64,000 bases of DNA from Hofstenia miamia (lineage: Eukaryota; Xenacoelomorpha; Acoela). Shown here in pieces: positions 1 through 10,987 of this stretch; position 1 is the first letter of the stretch; each line of letters begins with the position of its first letter. Under the pieces are notes generated by a model, which saw nothing but the letters and a program-made list of their open reading frames with translations, was not told the DNA's origin and ran no database searches. Made by a program: the position numbers and the translations under genes. The DNA is taken from contig SCFE01000041.1 of the NCBI GenBank assembly GCA_004352715.1, positions 620,054 through 684,053 on the forward strand. Reading direction: 5' to 3'.

Positions 1-2
1 TC

Positions 3-1247
3 TTAGATACTTTAAAAACGTGTACAGAAGAAGAAATTAAAAGCATTCGAAATGGCGCTGACTTGGCAATGAAGTGTTCAATTGATGAATTCACACATGT
101 GCATATTGAAAATGACATAGTTAAGTTCTATGGAAAAGCGAACTCTTCTATTTCTACTCATAGTTTTCCCGACAAATTTTCTGAAGATAAGCACGTTATC
201 CTGGAAAATTTAGACCGTCTCATAGTAAAAAAGCCTATTCAAAGCAGTAAGTTAACAATGGTGAATGTGGCTAAAGTTAAACTTTACAGACCATTCTATA
301 CCACCAATGCTAAGGTATATAATATTTGCAAAGTATTAATTGTTAACTGCAAATTTCAAGGTAATGAGCTGTTTTGGGACGACGATATCTTCTACATAAA
401 TTGCGAAAAGGCAATAATTAATGTTACACACTCCAAATTTTCAAAAATTATTGCGAAAAATCTTTTTGTTACAAATGCTACTAGTGTTAGAAGAAATTGG
501 GCATTCTTCAACTATAATTTATTCAGGAAAATACGACTTGTAACATGCCTATTTTTGTCGTATTTTAACATCAGATTTATTGGAAATACATTCACAAAGA
601 TCAAAGGTGACAACATGATTTGTTCGGAAGGTTATATCAAGTTTGCCCAAAATACTGTCACTCATAACAACTTAATTTTTGCCCTAATATATGGAAATCA
701 AATGACGTATTTTGAATTGGATGGCAATCATTATATTTCAAATGAAGCAGCTGGGTTCATTTCAGTTTCAAATTCAAGCATCAGCGATACACTATACCTA
801 AAATTTTCTAACAATATTTTTGAAAGCAATACTTTACGTGGAGACCAAGCATTTGATTTAGAAGCTGATGAGATTCATTTTGTAAATGACAACTTTAAAG
901 GTAATCAATTGAATCAATATTTTCATTTTGAAAAAGGAAAAATATTAATTGAAGCGTGCACATTGGAATACAATTATTACATGCCTAACCACTCATGTCC
1001 ATTGTTACCGAAATCTCAACTAAATAGGACAAAATTTTTTTTTAATGTGCTAAATTTTCCTGACGAAAGTCTCAGCTACCGGTTAAATTTTATATGTCCT
1101 TGGCTGCAGGGCCTCTCAAGTCAAAAGTTTTTACGGAAAGAATACCTCATTGATAATGATGAAGATAATTTGAGAAGAAGACTTCATGCTAAGTTAATTC
1201 AGGATTGGCCTTTGCACATTGAAAACCATTGTACATGCTACATGTAA
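3..1247 (+). CDS. Right-handed parallel beta-helix protein, 5' end outside window
   Basis: The frame is open from the first bases of the window to a TAA at 1245-1247, so the gene starts upstream; the first in-frame ATG is at 69 but coding-like sequence precedes it. At least 414 residues are visible with no intron. The protein is a ladder of short repeats with the pattern N-x-F/x-x-x-N (for example around the motifs GNTFTKIKGDN, NNIFESN and NDNFKGN), rich in Asn, Ile, Phe and Val, typical of right-handed parallel beta-helix (pectate-lyase-like) folds. Several Asn-x-Ser/Thr sites and a Cys-rich C-terminus (CTCYM at the end) suggest an extracellular protein, but the signal peptide would lie outside the window. 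No catalytic residues can be assigned. The fold is inferred from repeat periodicity only; another Asn-rich repeat protein is possible. Confidence 0.6.
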   Translation, partial: LDTLKTCTEEEIKSIRNGADLAMKCSIDEFTHVHIENDIVKFYGKANSSISTHSFPDKFSEDKHVILENLDRLIVKKPIQSSKLTMVNVAKVKLYRPFYTTNAKVYNICKVLIVNCKFQGNELFWDDDIFYINCEKAIINVTHSKFSKIIAKNLFVTNATSVRRNWAFFNYNLFRKIRLVTCLFLSYFNIRFIGNTFTKIKGDNMICSEGYIKFAQNTVTHNNLIFALIYGNQMTYFELDGNHYISNEAAGFISVSNSSISDTLYLKFSNNIFESNTLRGDQAFDLEADEIHFVNDNFKGNQLNQYFHFEKGKILIEACTLEYNYYMPNHSCPLLPKSQLNRTKFFFNVLNFPDESLSYRLNFICPWLQGLSSQKFLRKEYLIDNDEDNLRRRLHAKLIQDWPLHIENHCTCYM

Positions 1248-1259
1248 AGAAAAAAAACT

Positions 1260-1265
1260 AATAAA
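1260..1265 (+). terminator. Polyadenylation signal AATAAA
   Basis: AATAAA lies 12 bases after the stop codon of the beta-helix gene. The position is close to the stop but workable for a short 3' UTR; in AT-rich DNA the hexamer also occurs by chance. Confidence 0.4.
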
Positions 1266-2714
1266 TCATTAATAGACTATTGAAAAACAATTTAGCATGT
1301 ATTTTTGAACACGTATTTTACTGTGAGCTGCCTTTAGCATTGTTTAGCATAAGCTATTTAAAAAGAAGATTTGTTTTGTGTAAATAATATCAATGTTTTC
1401 CAAATTCATGCATGTATACATTCTATATATTTGTTATTTTGAAAATTTTTTCTCAACATAACGTATAAATTCATAGATATATGCTCTAGTTACTAAAATA
1501 TAAATTTCAAAACTATATTGTAATTCCATGAATTCAAAACAAAGTTTCTATACTAAACCTATAAATTAATTTTATATAACATAGAACACAACACATACAT
1601 TACAAGAAATTTAAACCGTGTCATTTGACGTCATCAAAAGTGAAAGTGTGGCGTAGATTAAACACTATGCTTAACTGAAGGTGAAAAAGGTTTCTTACAA
1701 ATTTATATATCTTAAAACTAATATAGTACCTAGCTCATCATCAATTGTTTAAATATTATTGGTTTACTATGCAAATCAAAAAAAAATTTGTTTGTAGCCA
1801 TACTTGTTCACGAGTCAAAATTTTGCAAAAACTTTATCCTATATGCCAATTTATCAAGGGAAAAATGAAGTAGATGTAATTGAATTAAATTCATGAAAAT
1901 GCCAAATACCAGATGTTTAATTACATCATCAATTCTAATTGGTTAATGCTAATACTATTAAATAATGTAAAGATCTTATCTGTATCATTTGAATTTCTTG
2001 AGTCAATTTTGCATTTAATGAATTTAAGAGTTAAGTTGTGCGAACAAGGGAAATACCTTAAATTATTGATTATTGAAGAGGATCAAGACAAATTTTTACC
2101 GGCAATTTGTATAATAGAAACTCAGCTAAATTCATCTGTAAGTTTTATCAATGCTGGAGGCCCAAAAACGCATTTAAGAAAAAAAGACAATATTCATTTC
2201 AAGAAGTATGTTTTATTATCACATATTTGATTACGTCATTTTGTTTTGCTGTTAGAGGGCTACAACAATTTGTGCTATAATTTCTTGTAATGCTGCAACT
2301 AGAAAAAAGCTTCAAGAGAAAGACTGATTTCTCTGCAGCTCTTAGTAGTTTAAGTTTCCAGTAAAATATAATTGGTTTCATGCAAAGCAACCTTTATGAT
2401 TAATCGACAATAAGTTTGCTTGTTTTTCAAATCAAAGTTCTGAAAAGGGCATAGATCTAGTTTGTAACATCATTTGTAAGAAAGCTACCAAAAATTTTTT
2501 TTAGTGCATGGAGGAACCGATTGTCACCCAACTTGCTCTCACCTCTAATAAGCGCACATCTCGCCATATATACACCAAAACTGCATTTCAATCAACAAAT
2601 GGAAATAAGACTCATCTTTATTTAGGTAAATTACTATTACTTCTCAAGGAAATATAATAGATAGGGTCAAAAGTAACATAAACTATGTTATATATAACTA
2701 TGTAACCTTTCAGT

Positions 2715-2838
2715 CTTCTTCCTACATATATCATGTAATTTTTTTTCCATAAATAGATGTGTTCAAATCCCAGGATTCACAAATTTCCTAGTAGAATTGA
2801 AGAAAATTGCTTGAGAATGTGGAAAAACAGTCTGTGCC
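2715..2838 (+). repeat. Local dispersed repeat, copy A
   Basis: This segment matches 3721-3838 in the same orientation over about 120 bases, sharing CTTCCTACATAT near the start, CAGGATTCACAAATTTC in the middle and GAATGTG followed by AACAG near the end. A more diverged third match may lie near 4640-4705. No coding content or terminal repeats are visible. Confidence 0.5.
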
Positions 2839-3361
2839 TTCTTAGTTTTTGAGCCATAAACGTTTAAAAAAATTTATAGGATCATGAAAAATTTTCAAAA
2901 TTCCCAAGGTTGCGTAAGGTTAAGCTTAAGAGCATTTGCAAAGTAAGAATAGATCTATTTTGTTTTAAATTAATATGTCGCTTGGCAAATTTTTTTTACA
3001 GAAGAACTAATATTAACATATTTTATGACGATGTTGTTTGCACATCTCAACTCTAAGTTTAAAGAATCATATTCCCTAATGAAACGTACTTTGTTTCTTG
3101 AATACTTATATTTTTCTGACTGTGATTTTGAATTACAAAGTCGAATTTACGGATACTCTCCATACATGGCTATATTTCTAAGAAAGTAAAGAGGAGGCCT
3201 TAAATTTGATAGGGTATTTTTATATTATACTTTGGCAATTTTTTTCTCAATGAATCAAATCCAACACCCAAACCGTAATATAATTTTAGCCTAGTGGTTG
3301 GGCTACTCAACGAATTTAACAAGCTGAGAAGAGTGCAATAGTGTTAAATTTATACAATATT

Positions 3362-3365
<4 letters not shown>

Positions 3366-3403
<38 letters not shown>
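3366..3403. repeat. (TA)n microsatellite
   Basis: About 19 uninterrupted TA units. A shorter TA-rich run follows at 3406-3413. Confidence 0.9.
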
Positions 3404-3406
<3 letters not shown>

Positions 3407-3720
3407 ATATATATCTGGCGCAAAACAATTTGGCGATGTTATATTTGGCACTAAATTAAAAGTAACTATTTAGTACCAATTAAAAACGTAATATACAGAA
3501 AAAAATGTTCAGTCAGATTTATTCAAAATTGTTTATGTGTGGATTATTTACAATATGTAGATATAAGAAATATAGAATTGCTGAAAAACTAGTTTCTTCT
3601 TACCAAGTGTAGTGACTATAAGAGAAAATTTAAAAGTCTTGAAAAAAATATATATATTAGAATAGATTCGTTATGAACACTCTTTGGTAATTTACAAATT
3701 CGCTATGCATCCCTTTAGCT

Positions 3721-3838
3721 TTCTTCCTACATATGCAATGCAATTTTGCATATGCAATGTGTCAAAATCACAGGATTCACAAATTTCTTAGTAGGTTTGA
3801 AGAAAATTTCTTGTGAATGTGAAAAAAACAGTTTGTGA
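3721..3838 (+). repeat. Local dispersed repeat, copy B
   Basis: Partner of 2715-2838, same orientation, about 1 kb apart, with substitutions and small indels. Nothing else identifies the family. Confidence 0.5.
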
Positions 3839-5418
3839 TTGAAAGTAACTATAGACAGTTTAGGGTTAATTGCAGTCATATTAGAGTTGGTATTTATATC
3901 AAGGACATCCTAAATATTTTTCAGATGTTACTATGGTTTAAACCCTGGGATAAAATGGAAAACAATATTTAATTATAATAAGTTTCTGTTCTCTTAAAAT
4001 AAGTAACATATAGGTAAAATAGAATTTCTAGTTTCTATCTGAGAAAGAATTTGCCATTCATTGCTGAGATTGCCTGTACTAACATGATCTAATTGTAGTA
4101 CCACATTTATACAACCACCTTAATACATACAAAGTCTACATGAAACCTTTCACATTGAATTCTATAACTTAGCTTAGAAATCAATTGTTTTGTGATAAAA
4201 TTTACACATAAAGTCAGTCTTAACGTAAAGTTGTAGTTCATATAACTTTTTAAGTTTCTCAAGCGCTTTTTGGAATAACACAGTAAAAAATTAGTCTGGA
4301 TACAGATCAGAATATTTGAAAAGGCTTTCTTATTCAATTTGTAGCAAAGAAATGAATTATAGGTAAGTAATTGAGAAGTATTTTCTCTGCTACACCGCGT
4401 CTTAGGACTTCGAGCGCGGCGCTTTTCAATGAGTTGGACAATCTATGTAAGCAAAAGTATACATTTAAGGTTTGCTGTCACTCTCATTCAGGTTACAACT
4501 CACGATTATCAGAACCTCAACTTTGGAGGTAATTTGAATTAATGGAAAACAAATCAAAGTTGTCATCAAAAAGCCAATGTTTTCATTTACTTCGGAAGGA
4601 ACAATTTAGCCCACATTTTCACCATATATGAGAACACATTCACAATGCGTAAATTTCCCAAAACGCTTAATAAAGTTGCTCAAGAATGTGAGGAAATACT
4701 TTTAAATGGACACACTGCAAGTTAAGGTTAATATTATTCCTTGCAGCAACTGAATGAAGTAATTGAATGCAAATGAAAATGTAAAGTGATTATTAACATA
4801 AGAAAGCATATAATATGAAAATCCAAAGCAACAATCCATGCCAGATTACTTCAAACAAACTCTCTTTGATATTAGCATTCAACTTTAGATTCGAGAGTCG
4901 CAGAAATTTCCATTAAAGACTATGATCTAAAAATTATACAATACAACAAAGTTAGTTCAAATTTTGAGAATAGAAAATTATACATCCATTGGCCTAATAT
5001 TGATAACATTGACTGATTCAGAGGGGGATAGCGTGCCCACGAAAGCTACAAGTACATATATTAAGTTAAAATGACTTTACTGAATTCCCTCTTTTAATTA
5101 CATTGTAGTTCTCAATAAAATCTTTTGATTTGAAAAAATTATTCGCTTATGGCATTGTAAAAAAATACCAAGTAGCACATTTGTTCAAAATATATAGTAT
5201 ATGTGTTTAAATAATTTTAGGAATTGCAAGCCCATCCTAACTAAAATTACTGGATCCACAGTTGGGTGATAGAGAGACCTGATCAAATCTTGTAATTTAT
5301 TCATCGGCTTGCTTAAAACGAAAACTTCAATTAAATTTAATTGATCTCATTCATTCCAAATTTAACTTTAAGTATTTTCTATGAGTTAAAGAAATAATTT
5401 ATATCATTATTTATTATT

Positions 5419-5426
5419 TATAAAGT
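5419..5426 (+). promoter_or_regulatory. Possible TATA box of channel copy 1
   Basis: TTATAAAG lies about 50 bases before the ATG at 5475. Spacing would suit a short 5' UTR. In DNA this AT-rich the match is weak evidence. Confidence 0.2.
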
Positions 5427-5474
5427 TTAATTGGAAAATTCTTCAATATTGCAATATCTTTTGCTTAACTGAAA

Positions 5475-5793
5475 ATGGAGGGGGAAGTTAAATTAGTGCG
5501 ATCTCAGTTAATGTCTGTAAGCTGGGCAGCATTTCCAAGAATCGCGTCATCAAACAGCGTAATTGGACGATTTTTTTGGGTGTGTATTACTTGCACATAT
5601 TTTGTTATATTGTCTGCATGCATTTACATCAACATTGATTCATACTTAAAGTATAAAATGACAGCAAATGTTATTGATACGCCCGCACATGGAAATTCAT
5701 TATTACCAGATGTATGTATATGCAACTTGAACAAGGCTAAGATGGGAAACAGTAAAGTTGACAATGCCCGAGATACTCTAACAATACTTAACT
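5475..5793 (+). pseudogene. DEG/ENaC-type channel copy 1, 5' part (split by hAT)
   Basis: The ATG has a good context (A at -3, G at +4). This part encodes a short cytoplasmic N-terminus, the first membrane segment (about residues 33-57, from FFWVCITCTYFVILSACIY) and the start of the ectodomain (SLLPDVCICNLNKA), closely matching intact copy 4. The usual His-Gly gating motif before the first membrane segment is replaced by Ala-Ala (AAFPRI). At 5793 the frame is cut by a hAT element; coding resumes at 12661 in register, counting one copy of the 8-bp target duplication. The two parts add up to 1536 bases (511 codons plus stop), with no other stop. It is broken as read here, but only by the insertion. 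Confidence 0.85.
5786..5793 (+). repeat. Target-site duplication, left (ACTTAACT)
   Basis: Eight bases identical to 12653-12660, directly abutting the inverted ends TAGGGCCCTGCGAG of the inserted element. An 8-bp duplication is the hAT hallmark. Confidence 0.9.
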
Positions 5794-5858
5794 TAGGGCC
5801 CTGCGAGGCCTCGAATTTTCGAGTCTCTCGAGTCGAGTCGAATCGGGTCGAGTAGAGC

Positions 5859-6858
5859 NNNNNNNNNNNNNNNNNNNNNNNNNNNNNNNNNNNNNNNNNN
5901 NNNNNNNNNNNNNNNNNNNNNNNNNNNNNNNNNNNNNNNNNNNNNNNNNNNNNNNNNNNNNNNNNNNNNNNNNNNNNNNNNNNNNNNNNNNNNNNNNNNN
6001 NNNNNNNNNNNNNNNNNNNNNNNNNNNNNNNNNNNNNNNNNNNNNNNNNNNNNNNNNNNNNNNNNNNNNNNNNNNNNNNNNNNNNNNNNNNNNNNNNNNN
6101 NNNNNNNNNNNNNNNNNNNNNNNNNNNNNNNNNNNNNNNNNNNNNNNNNNNNNNNNNNNNNNNNNNNNNNNNNNNNNNNNNNNNNNNNNNNNNNNNNNNN
6201 NNNNNNNNNNNNNNNNNNNNNNNNNNNNNNNNNNNNNNNNNNNNNNNNNNNNNNNNNNNNNNNNNNNNNNNNNNNNNNNNNNNNNNNNNNNNNNNNNNNN
6301 NNNNNNNNNNNNNNNNNNNNNNNNNNNNNNNNNNNNNNNNNNNNNNNNNNNNNNNNNNNNNNNNNNNNNNNNNNNNNNNNNNNNNNNNNNNNNNNNNNNN
6401 NNNNNNNNNNNNNNNNNNNNNNNNNNNNNNNNNNNNNNNNNNNNNNNNNNNNNNNNNNNNNNNNNNNNNNNNNNNNNNNNNNNNNNNNNNNNNNNNNNNN
6501 NNNNNNNNNNNNNNNNNNNNNNNNNNNNNNNNNNNNNNNNNNNNNNNNNNNNNNNNNNNNNNNNNNNNNNNNNNNNNNNNNNNNNNNNNNNNNNNNNNNN
6601 NNNNNNNNNNNNNNNNNNNNNNNNNNNNNNNNNNNNNNNNNNNNNNNNNNNNNNNNNNNNNNNNNNNNNNNNNNNNNNNNNNNNNNNNNNNNNNNNNNNN
6701 NNNNNNNNNNNNNNNNNNNNNNNNNNNNNNNNNNNNNNNNNNNNNNNNNNNNNNNNNNNNNNNNNNNNNNNNNNNNNNNNNNNNNNNNNNNNNNNNNNNN
6801 NNNNNNNNNNNNNNNNNNNNNNNNNNNNNNNNNNNNNNNNNNNNNNNNNNNNNNNNNN
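5859..6858. other. Assembly gap, 1000 N
   Basis: Exactly 1000 N, so a placeholder of unknown true length. It lies just inside the left end of the hAT element. Confidence 0.99.
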
Positions 6859-6859
6859 G

Positions 6860-7954
6860 CCCACAACATCTCGCCCCTATGTGGAGAGACACATTTCCCC
6901 ACGTGCGCAAGAGGAGCTGGTCACATCAAATTTAAAAACTGTAAAATCGAGAGTACCTTTTGCGCCCTTACAACCTGTACATACCCCCCATATGAGCGAC
7001 TCGATAGCCCCTTCAACCTCTTCCCTAGCCACCTCTACCATCCGCTTGCAGAAAAACGAAGAACGAAGAGTCGGCGACGAGACGCTCCACCCATACTTCA
7101 TTGTGACAAGGAAAGCAGTCGCTACCATCCGTGATAACATCTCGGATGAGACAAAGAACCAACTTCGCCACACCTATAATGGTCCCGAGCTCACAAGCTC
7201 CATTGATGTCATACCATTTGTAATAGACCCATCGCGCCGTCCCAAAGTCAATACCATCATTGCATACGACTCCCGAATGATGGAAGCCTTGAGCCGCCTG
7301 TACTGGCGCAGCACTGTGCACACATTTTTCGACGACGATTTTAACATCTTTTGCTTGAGCCAATTTCTAAACAGTGGGAAGACTATCGACAGCTTCGAAT
7401 GTGTTAACGTCGACTTCGCCAACCTCCTCATCATATACTTCTTGAGAGTCTCCGAAATCCAATCAGATGATATCATGGAGCAAATCGAAATCGCCTACCG
7501 TATTGCCAAGGTTGAAGGCATCAGGCTGATCATGATAGTTCGCGGCGAGTACGAGGACTCCCTACCAGAGTCAATAGAGAATTTACACTTCAGGATAGAA
7601 AATTTCTTAACCCTATATCGCGACGACTACAACCCCACCTCGTCACACTCTCCAAACCACTTACCAGTGACCAGGCTCATCTATACAGATCTGTTGTTGT
7701 GCCAAAGAGTACCTTCCCACCGCCTAGCTGTGGATCAAAAGCTAATCGTCGACGTGCTACTACAAGCACAAACGCTAGAATTAATCGATCCCGACACTCC
7801 TTCAATCGCCACAGTCACTGACATGAGGGTCAGTTTCGCCTTTGCGCAGAGCAACCAACTCCTCAGCGAAATCCACACCATCTGGTCCGACCTGAAAGCC
7901 GACTTCAATCCAGAATCCAATTGGGCCAAGCTAGACGTCTCCAGTCCGTCCTGA
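6860..7954 (+). pseudogene. Unrecognised retroelement-like cassette, part A
   Basis: The frame is open from the contig edge (no ATG needed, so it begins in the gap) to a TGA at 7952-7954. I do not recognise the product. It is about 364 residues, Ser/Thr-rich at the start, then mostly helical and hydrophobic-patterned sequence; no zinc knuckle, protease, reverse transcriptase, integrase or capsid motif is evident. Base composition and codon choice are clearly GC-richer than in the surrounding AT-rich DNA. The same frame continues past the TGA into part B with coding-like sequence, so the two were probably one reading frame. An LTR-element or viral structural protein is possible; neither is shown. 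Confidence 0.45.
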
Positions 7955-9373
7955 ACATACCATTCCTCCGTGGAACCCACGCTGCGAGAAATAAGAGTAT
8001 CTTACAACAATCAGGACAAAAAGAACTTCAAGGAGCGCCTGTTTGCCAAGAAGAATGTTCCTGACATCTATGCCAGAGGAGCCGTATGGATTTTAGCCAT
8101 TTATTTGACAAAGGATCCTCACTTACAACTGCCAATATCGCATGAGAAAAGAATGGCGCTAACCAAAACAACTACGCATGAAATAGCCGTATGCCCACTA
8201 ACATGGAAGGTAAAGAACTGGCTGTTATACAAATGCAGTCCTCCTTCATCACCAGGCAAAACAAAACGCGCTATGGATAAATTCGAAAAGTATTACGCCC
8301 GACTGGTGGGGGCGAGCAGCGTGATTGGGAAGATGTCACCCATGTTAATCAGTAGCTGACTCGGCATTTGTTCATCAGACTTAAATATTTTCTCAGATAC
8401 CGTGAAAAAGTATATGTGGGGAGCTACAGCTGAGACGAAATTTGCCATCTTTTTGTCTGAGAACGCCCCTTTGAGCACCAGGAGGTTCATCGAGAGAATG
8501 CCGGGGTCTACGCAGCAATTCCGCGAACAAGTTCTTAAGTTCAACGTGCAAGGCAAGAATGACCTTCTGTTCAATACGCAGCAGATGAGATACCCTGAGT
8601 GTGGATACGATCAGTTTGCTGAGTCTGCCCAGCATGTCAGCAAGGAGGGAAGGATCATCCCCATCACTATTTTCGACCAGGTAATGAAAACTCCTGAACA
8701 GTTTTTTCGAGAAGAAGAGTTGTTGTTGTCATCCGCTGTACAGATGTCCCCTCACATTCGCGACCTGATTGAACGCGTCAACCTGGAGAAGTTTGGGGGC
8801 ACTGCCGTCTCCCCTAAACCCACGCCGCAATGGTCTGTGACCGAGGACGAACGCATCCTAATGATTGAGCATGATCCCAGTGAGTTCTTAGACGACCTCA
8901 GTGTGCAGCAGAGGGTGTTAATTGACAGCCGCGACAAAGACGTCCTCTCACTAATGAAATGGTGCCTCACGGAGATGTTCACAAAGGAAGAGTTGGTCAT
9001 TCTGCAATCCCCAGGGCGACACGTTGCTCTGGACGTGGAATGTACCACTTCTCGTCCACGTATCTCCAACCACCAGATCGAGCACCTACGGCAGAAGGGA
9101 TTACGCAGTAAGTTCTGGGACACGATTAAGGATGCTTGCATTAATTATCCCGTCACTATAGGGACGGCCACCTTAGCTGCTCCATCTACTTTCAGCAAGT
9201 TAGAGAAGAAAATCAAGGCTACCAACCTCTTGTGCATCCCCCCGCCTACAGTGGAGATGCCACTGATTCAGCCAAAATGGAAAGTCTGGAAGCCGAAGAA
9301 GAAGGTTGCAGGCCACCTAGCTGACAAGATAAACTTCGTCAACAGCAAATCTGAAGCGACGAAGGCCAGCTGA
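7955..9373 (+). pseudogene. Unrecognised retroelement-like cassette, part B
   Basis: Same frame as part A. Coding-like sequence runs from about 7970 (no ATG) to a TGA at 8357-8359, then on in the same frame to a TGA at 9371-9373. The stretch after 8402 is 323 codons, charged, with a basic tail (KWKVWKPKKKVAG near 9276). I find no known catalytic motif. Both internal breaks are TGA codons, which would fit decay of CGA by CpG deamination, or leaky readthrough; simple decay is more likely. The next frame, starting within 10 bases of the final TGA, carries part C, so a frameshift or programmed shift separates them. Confidence 0.45.
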
Positions 9374-9381
9374 ACTGGTGA

Positions 9382-10512
9382 GTACAAACCCTACGCGACA
9401 AGCTCATAGCAGGAGGAAACGCCGAATGCGTGTTTATTGACGGGAAACTGACAATCACTGACATCTTTATGCGCGGACTCCCGATTCACCAACAGCTGGA
9501 AACGATACAAGAAAGACTATCCGCCCTACAGCCCCGCGTCCTTATTCTCTTTCAGGCGGCCNNNNNNNNNNNNNNNNNNNNNNNNNNNNNNNNNNNNNNN
9601 NNNNNNNNNNNNNNNNNNNNNNNNNNNNNNNNNNNNNNNNNNNNNNNNNNNNNNNNNNNNNNNNNNNNNNNNNNNNNNNNNNNNNNNNNNNNNNNNNNNN
9701 NNNNNNNNNNNNNNNNNNNNNNNNNNNNNNNNNNNNNNNNNNNNNNNNNNNNNNNNNNNNNNNNNNNNNNNNNNNNNNNNNNNNNNNNNNNNNNNNNNNN
9801 NNNNNNNNNNNNNNNNNNNNNNNNNNNNNNNNNNNNNNNNNNNNNNNNNNNNNNNNNNNNNNNNNNNNNNNNNNNNNNNNNNNNNNNNNNNNNNNNNNNN
9901 NNNNNNNNNNNNNNNNNNNNNNNNNNNNNNNNNNNNNNNNNNNNNTTTCAGGCGGCCGGAGATCTCATGTGGATCAACAATATTGAGACGATCACCCGCT
10001 ACTACGACGTCACTAAGCGGATAGAGATAATTACAATGATTCGAGCTAATGTTTCAGATCCGGAAGAGATGACACTGAGCCAAGTCCAGGAGTACTGCTC
10101 CCTGTTCGTAGACCACGCCACCACCATGGGATCCCTCCGCCAAGTTTTTCTGCACTTTTACCTGGACACCGAGATAAGTGCCGACAACGCGCACACCTCA
10201 GACACGGATGCTACAATGACACTTATGATTGCGCTGAAAGGCCTGAGGCTCTACGAACGATTCTACGATATGTTCACTAGGCGGCTAAATAACCTACGAA
10301 GAAATTGCCCAGTCAGTGATCAGATGCCCAACATCAAGTTCCTCCGATTGAAAGACAAAGTGATCACGCAGAGGGAAGTACTAATGCAACTGACTCGCGA
10401 ATCTAGTTACTCCGAGGTCATGACATGGGACGACGAGCTCGCAGCGAAGATGATCGTAGATACTCAAAGCATCGTTTCTGGGCCGGCCCTCCAGTTACTA
10501 GCCGAAAATTAA
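9382..10512 (+). pseudogene. Unrecognised retroelement-like cassette, part C (contains gap)
   Basis: An open frame begins right after a TGA at 9379-9381 (first in-frame ATG 9475) and ends at TAA 10510-10512. It is interrupted by a 384-N gap at 9562-9945 whose two edges carry the same 12 bases; reading frame agrees on both sides. The pattern of a helix followed by a strand (RVLILFQAAGDL) faintly recalls an SGNH-hydrolase core, but the expected GxND and catalytic Asp-His are not visible, so I make no functional call. The stop lies three bases before a polypurine tract, the position of the last gene of an LTR retroelement. Confidence 0.45.
9562..9945. other. Assembly gap, 384 N, edges overlap
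   Basis: The 12 bases before the gap (9550-9561, TTTCAGGCGGCC) are identical to the 12 after it (9946-9957). The offset, 396, is a multiple of three. The two contigs probably overlap and the gap is likely not real. Confidence 0.75.
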
Positions 10513-10514
10513 TT

Positions 10515-10529
10515 TGAGCAAGGGGGGCG
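10515..10529 (+). other. Polypurine tract of an LTR retroelement
   Basis: GAGCAAGGGGGGCG lies directly after the stop of part C and directly before TGTAGAGTCAC, a plausible LTR start with the canonical TG. This layout is the plus-strand primer site of gypsy/BEL-type elements. Confidence 0.55.
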
Positions 10530-10987
10530 TGTAGAGTCACTTGGGGAATTTTGTGCTTTTTATATCTTTTGATTTCAATTTAAATCCACTGTATTTTGAC
10601 GTCACTATGACGTTTCAAGTCATTTTCGAGATTAGTTTTGTTGCTACTAGTTTTGTGTCCCCTCGTCGGTGCTTTTGTTTTGCTCAAATTTAATTTACGA
10701 GGGAAAATTATTACGAGCATGTTAAACTATGTTGAATATCAATTATTGTAAACAAAGGCAGGTAAAACTGAATCTTTTGGTATATAAACTGAGAAAACTG
10801 TAGCGAATGTTCAATAGACTTTGTCTACTCTTAACTGCCATTCTTACCGTTGTATCTTTTATTTATCTATTATCTCAAATGAAATCTATTGCTTAAGACC
10901 AGCGACAATTCGGGAGTGCTTTCATTAGCACTGGGCGACAAGTTGCTTCTGGGGATCTTTCGACTTCCCAGTCCGAATTGTGGTTCA
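10530..10987 (+). repeat. Putative 3' LTR
   Basis: The segment starts with TG after a polypurine tract and carries a TATA box (10781-10788), followed by a pyrimidine-rich start region and a GC-richer leader-like end. The 3' boundary is uncertain: a CA at 10986-10987 is one choice. The matching 5' LTR is not in the window and may lie in the gap at 5859-6858, so identity between LTRs cannot be tested here. CRE-like sites (GACGTCA, TGACGT) are present near 10599-10613. Confidence 0.5.
10781..10788 (+). promoter_or_regulatory. TATA box in putative LTR
   Basis: TATATAAA with a possible initiator TTCAATAG about 25 bases downstream, within the LTR-like segment; GC-richer surroundings make the match more meaningful than elsewhere in the window. 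Confidence 0.4.

Larger units (their letters stand above)
1266..5400. other. Intergenic, AT-rich, no gene seen
   Basis: About 4.1 kb separating the beta-helix gene from channel copy 1. A 105-codon frame at 1913-2230 has no recognisable domain and is treated as chance. The stretch holds a diverged local repeat (2715-2838 and 3721-3838) and a TA microsatellite (3366-3403). Confidence 0.6.

Noticed and set aside
1913-2230. 105-codon frame
   Set aside because: No domain, no start context and no similarity to anything known; expected by chance in 4 kb of AT-rich DNA.
2762-2776. tRNA B-box-like GTTCAAATCCC
   Set aside because: No A box or cloverleaf arms at the right spacing.
4380-4440. GC-richer patch as SINE or small RNA
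   Set aside because: No promoter boxes, tail or second copy seen.
5624-6910. Long frames across N runs (also at 11222-12352, 34764-35875, 61578-62091, 62583-63661)
   Set aside because: They are open only because N cannot encode a stop; no real coding sequence supports them.
6877-9141. Minus-strand frames opposite the GC-rich cassette
   Set aside because: They mirror the plus-strand frames; the plus strand continues through the whole cassette and ends at the polypurine tract.
9382-10512. SGNH hydrolase call for cassette part C
   Set aside because: Only one strand-helix pattern fits; the nucleophile, GxND and Asp-His motifs are not visible.
6859-10512. Endogenous virus as origin of the cassette
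   Set aside because: No viral hallmark gene is recognisable and the LTR-like end fits a retroelement equally well.
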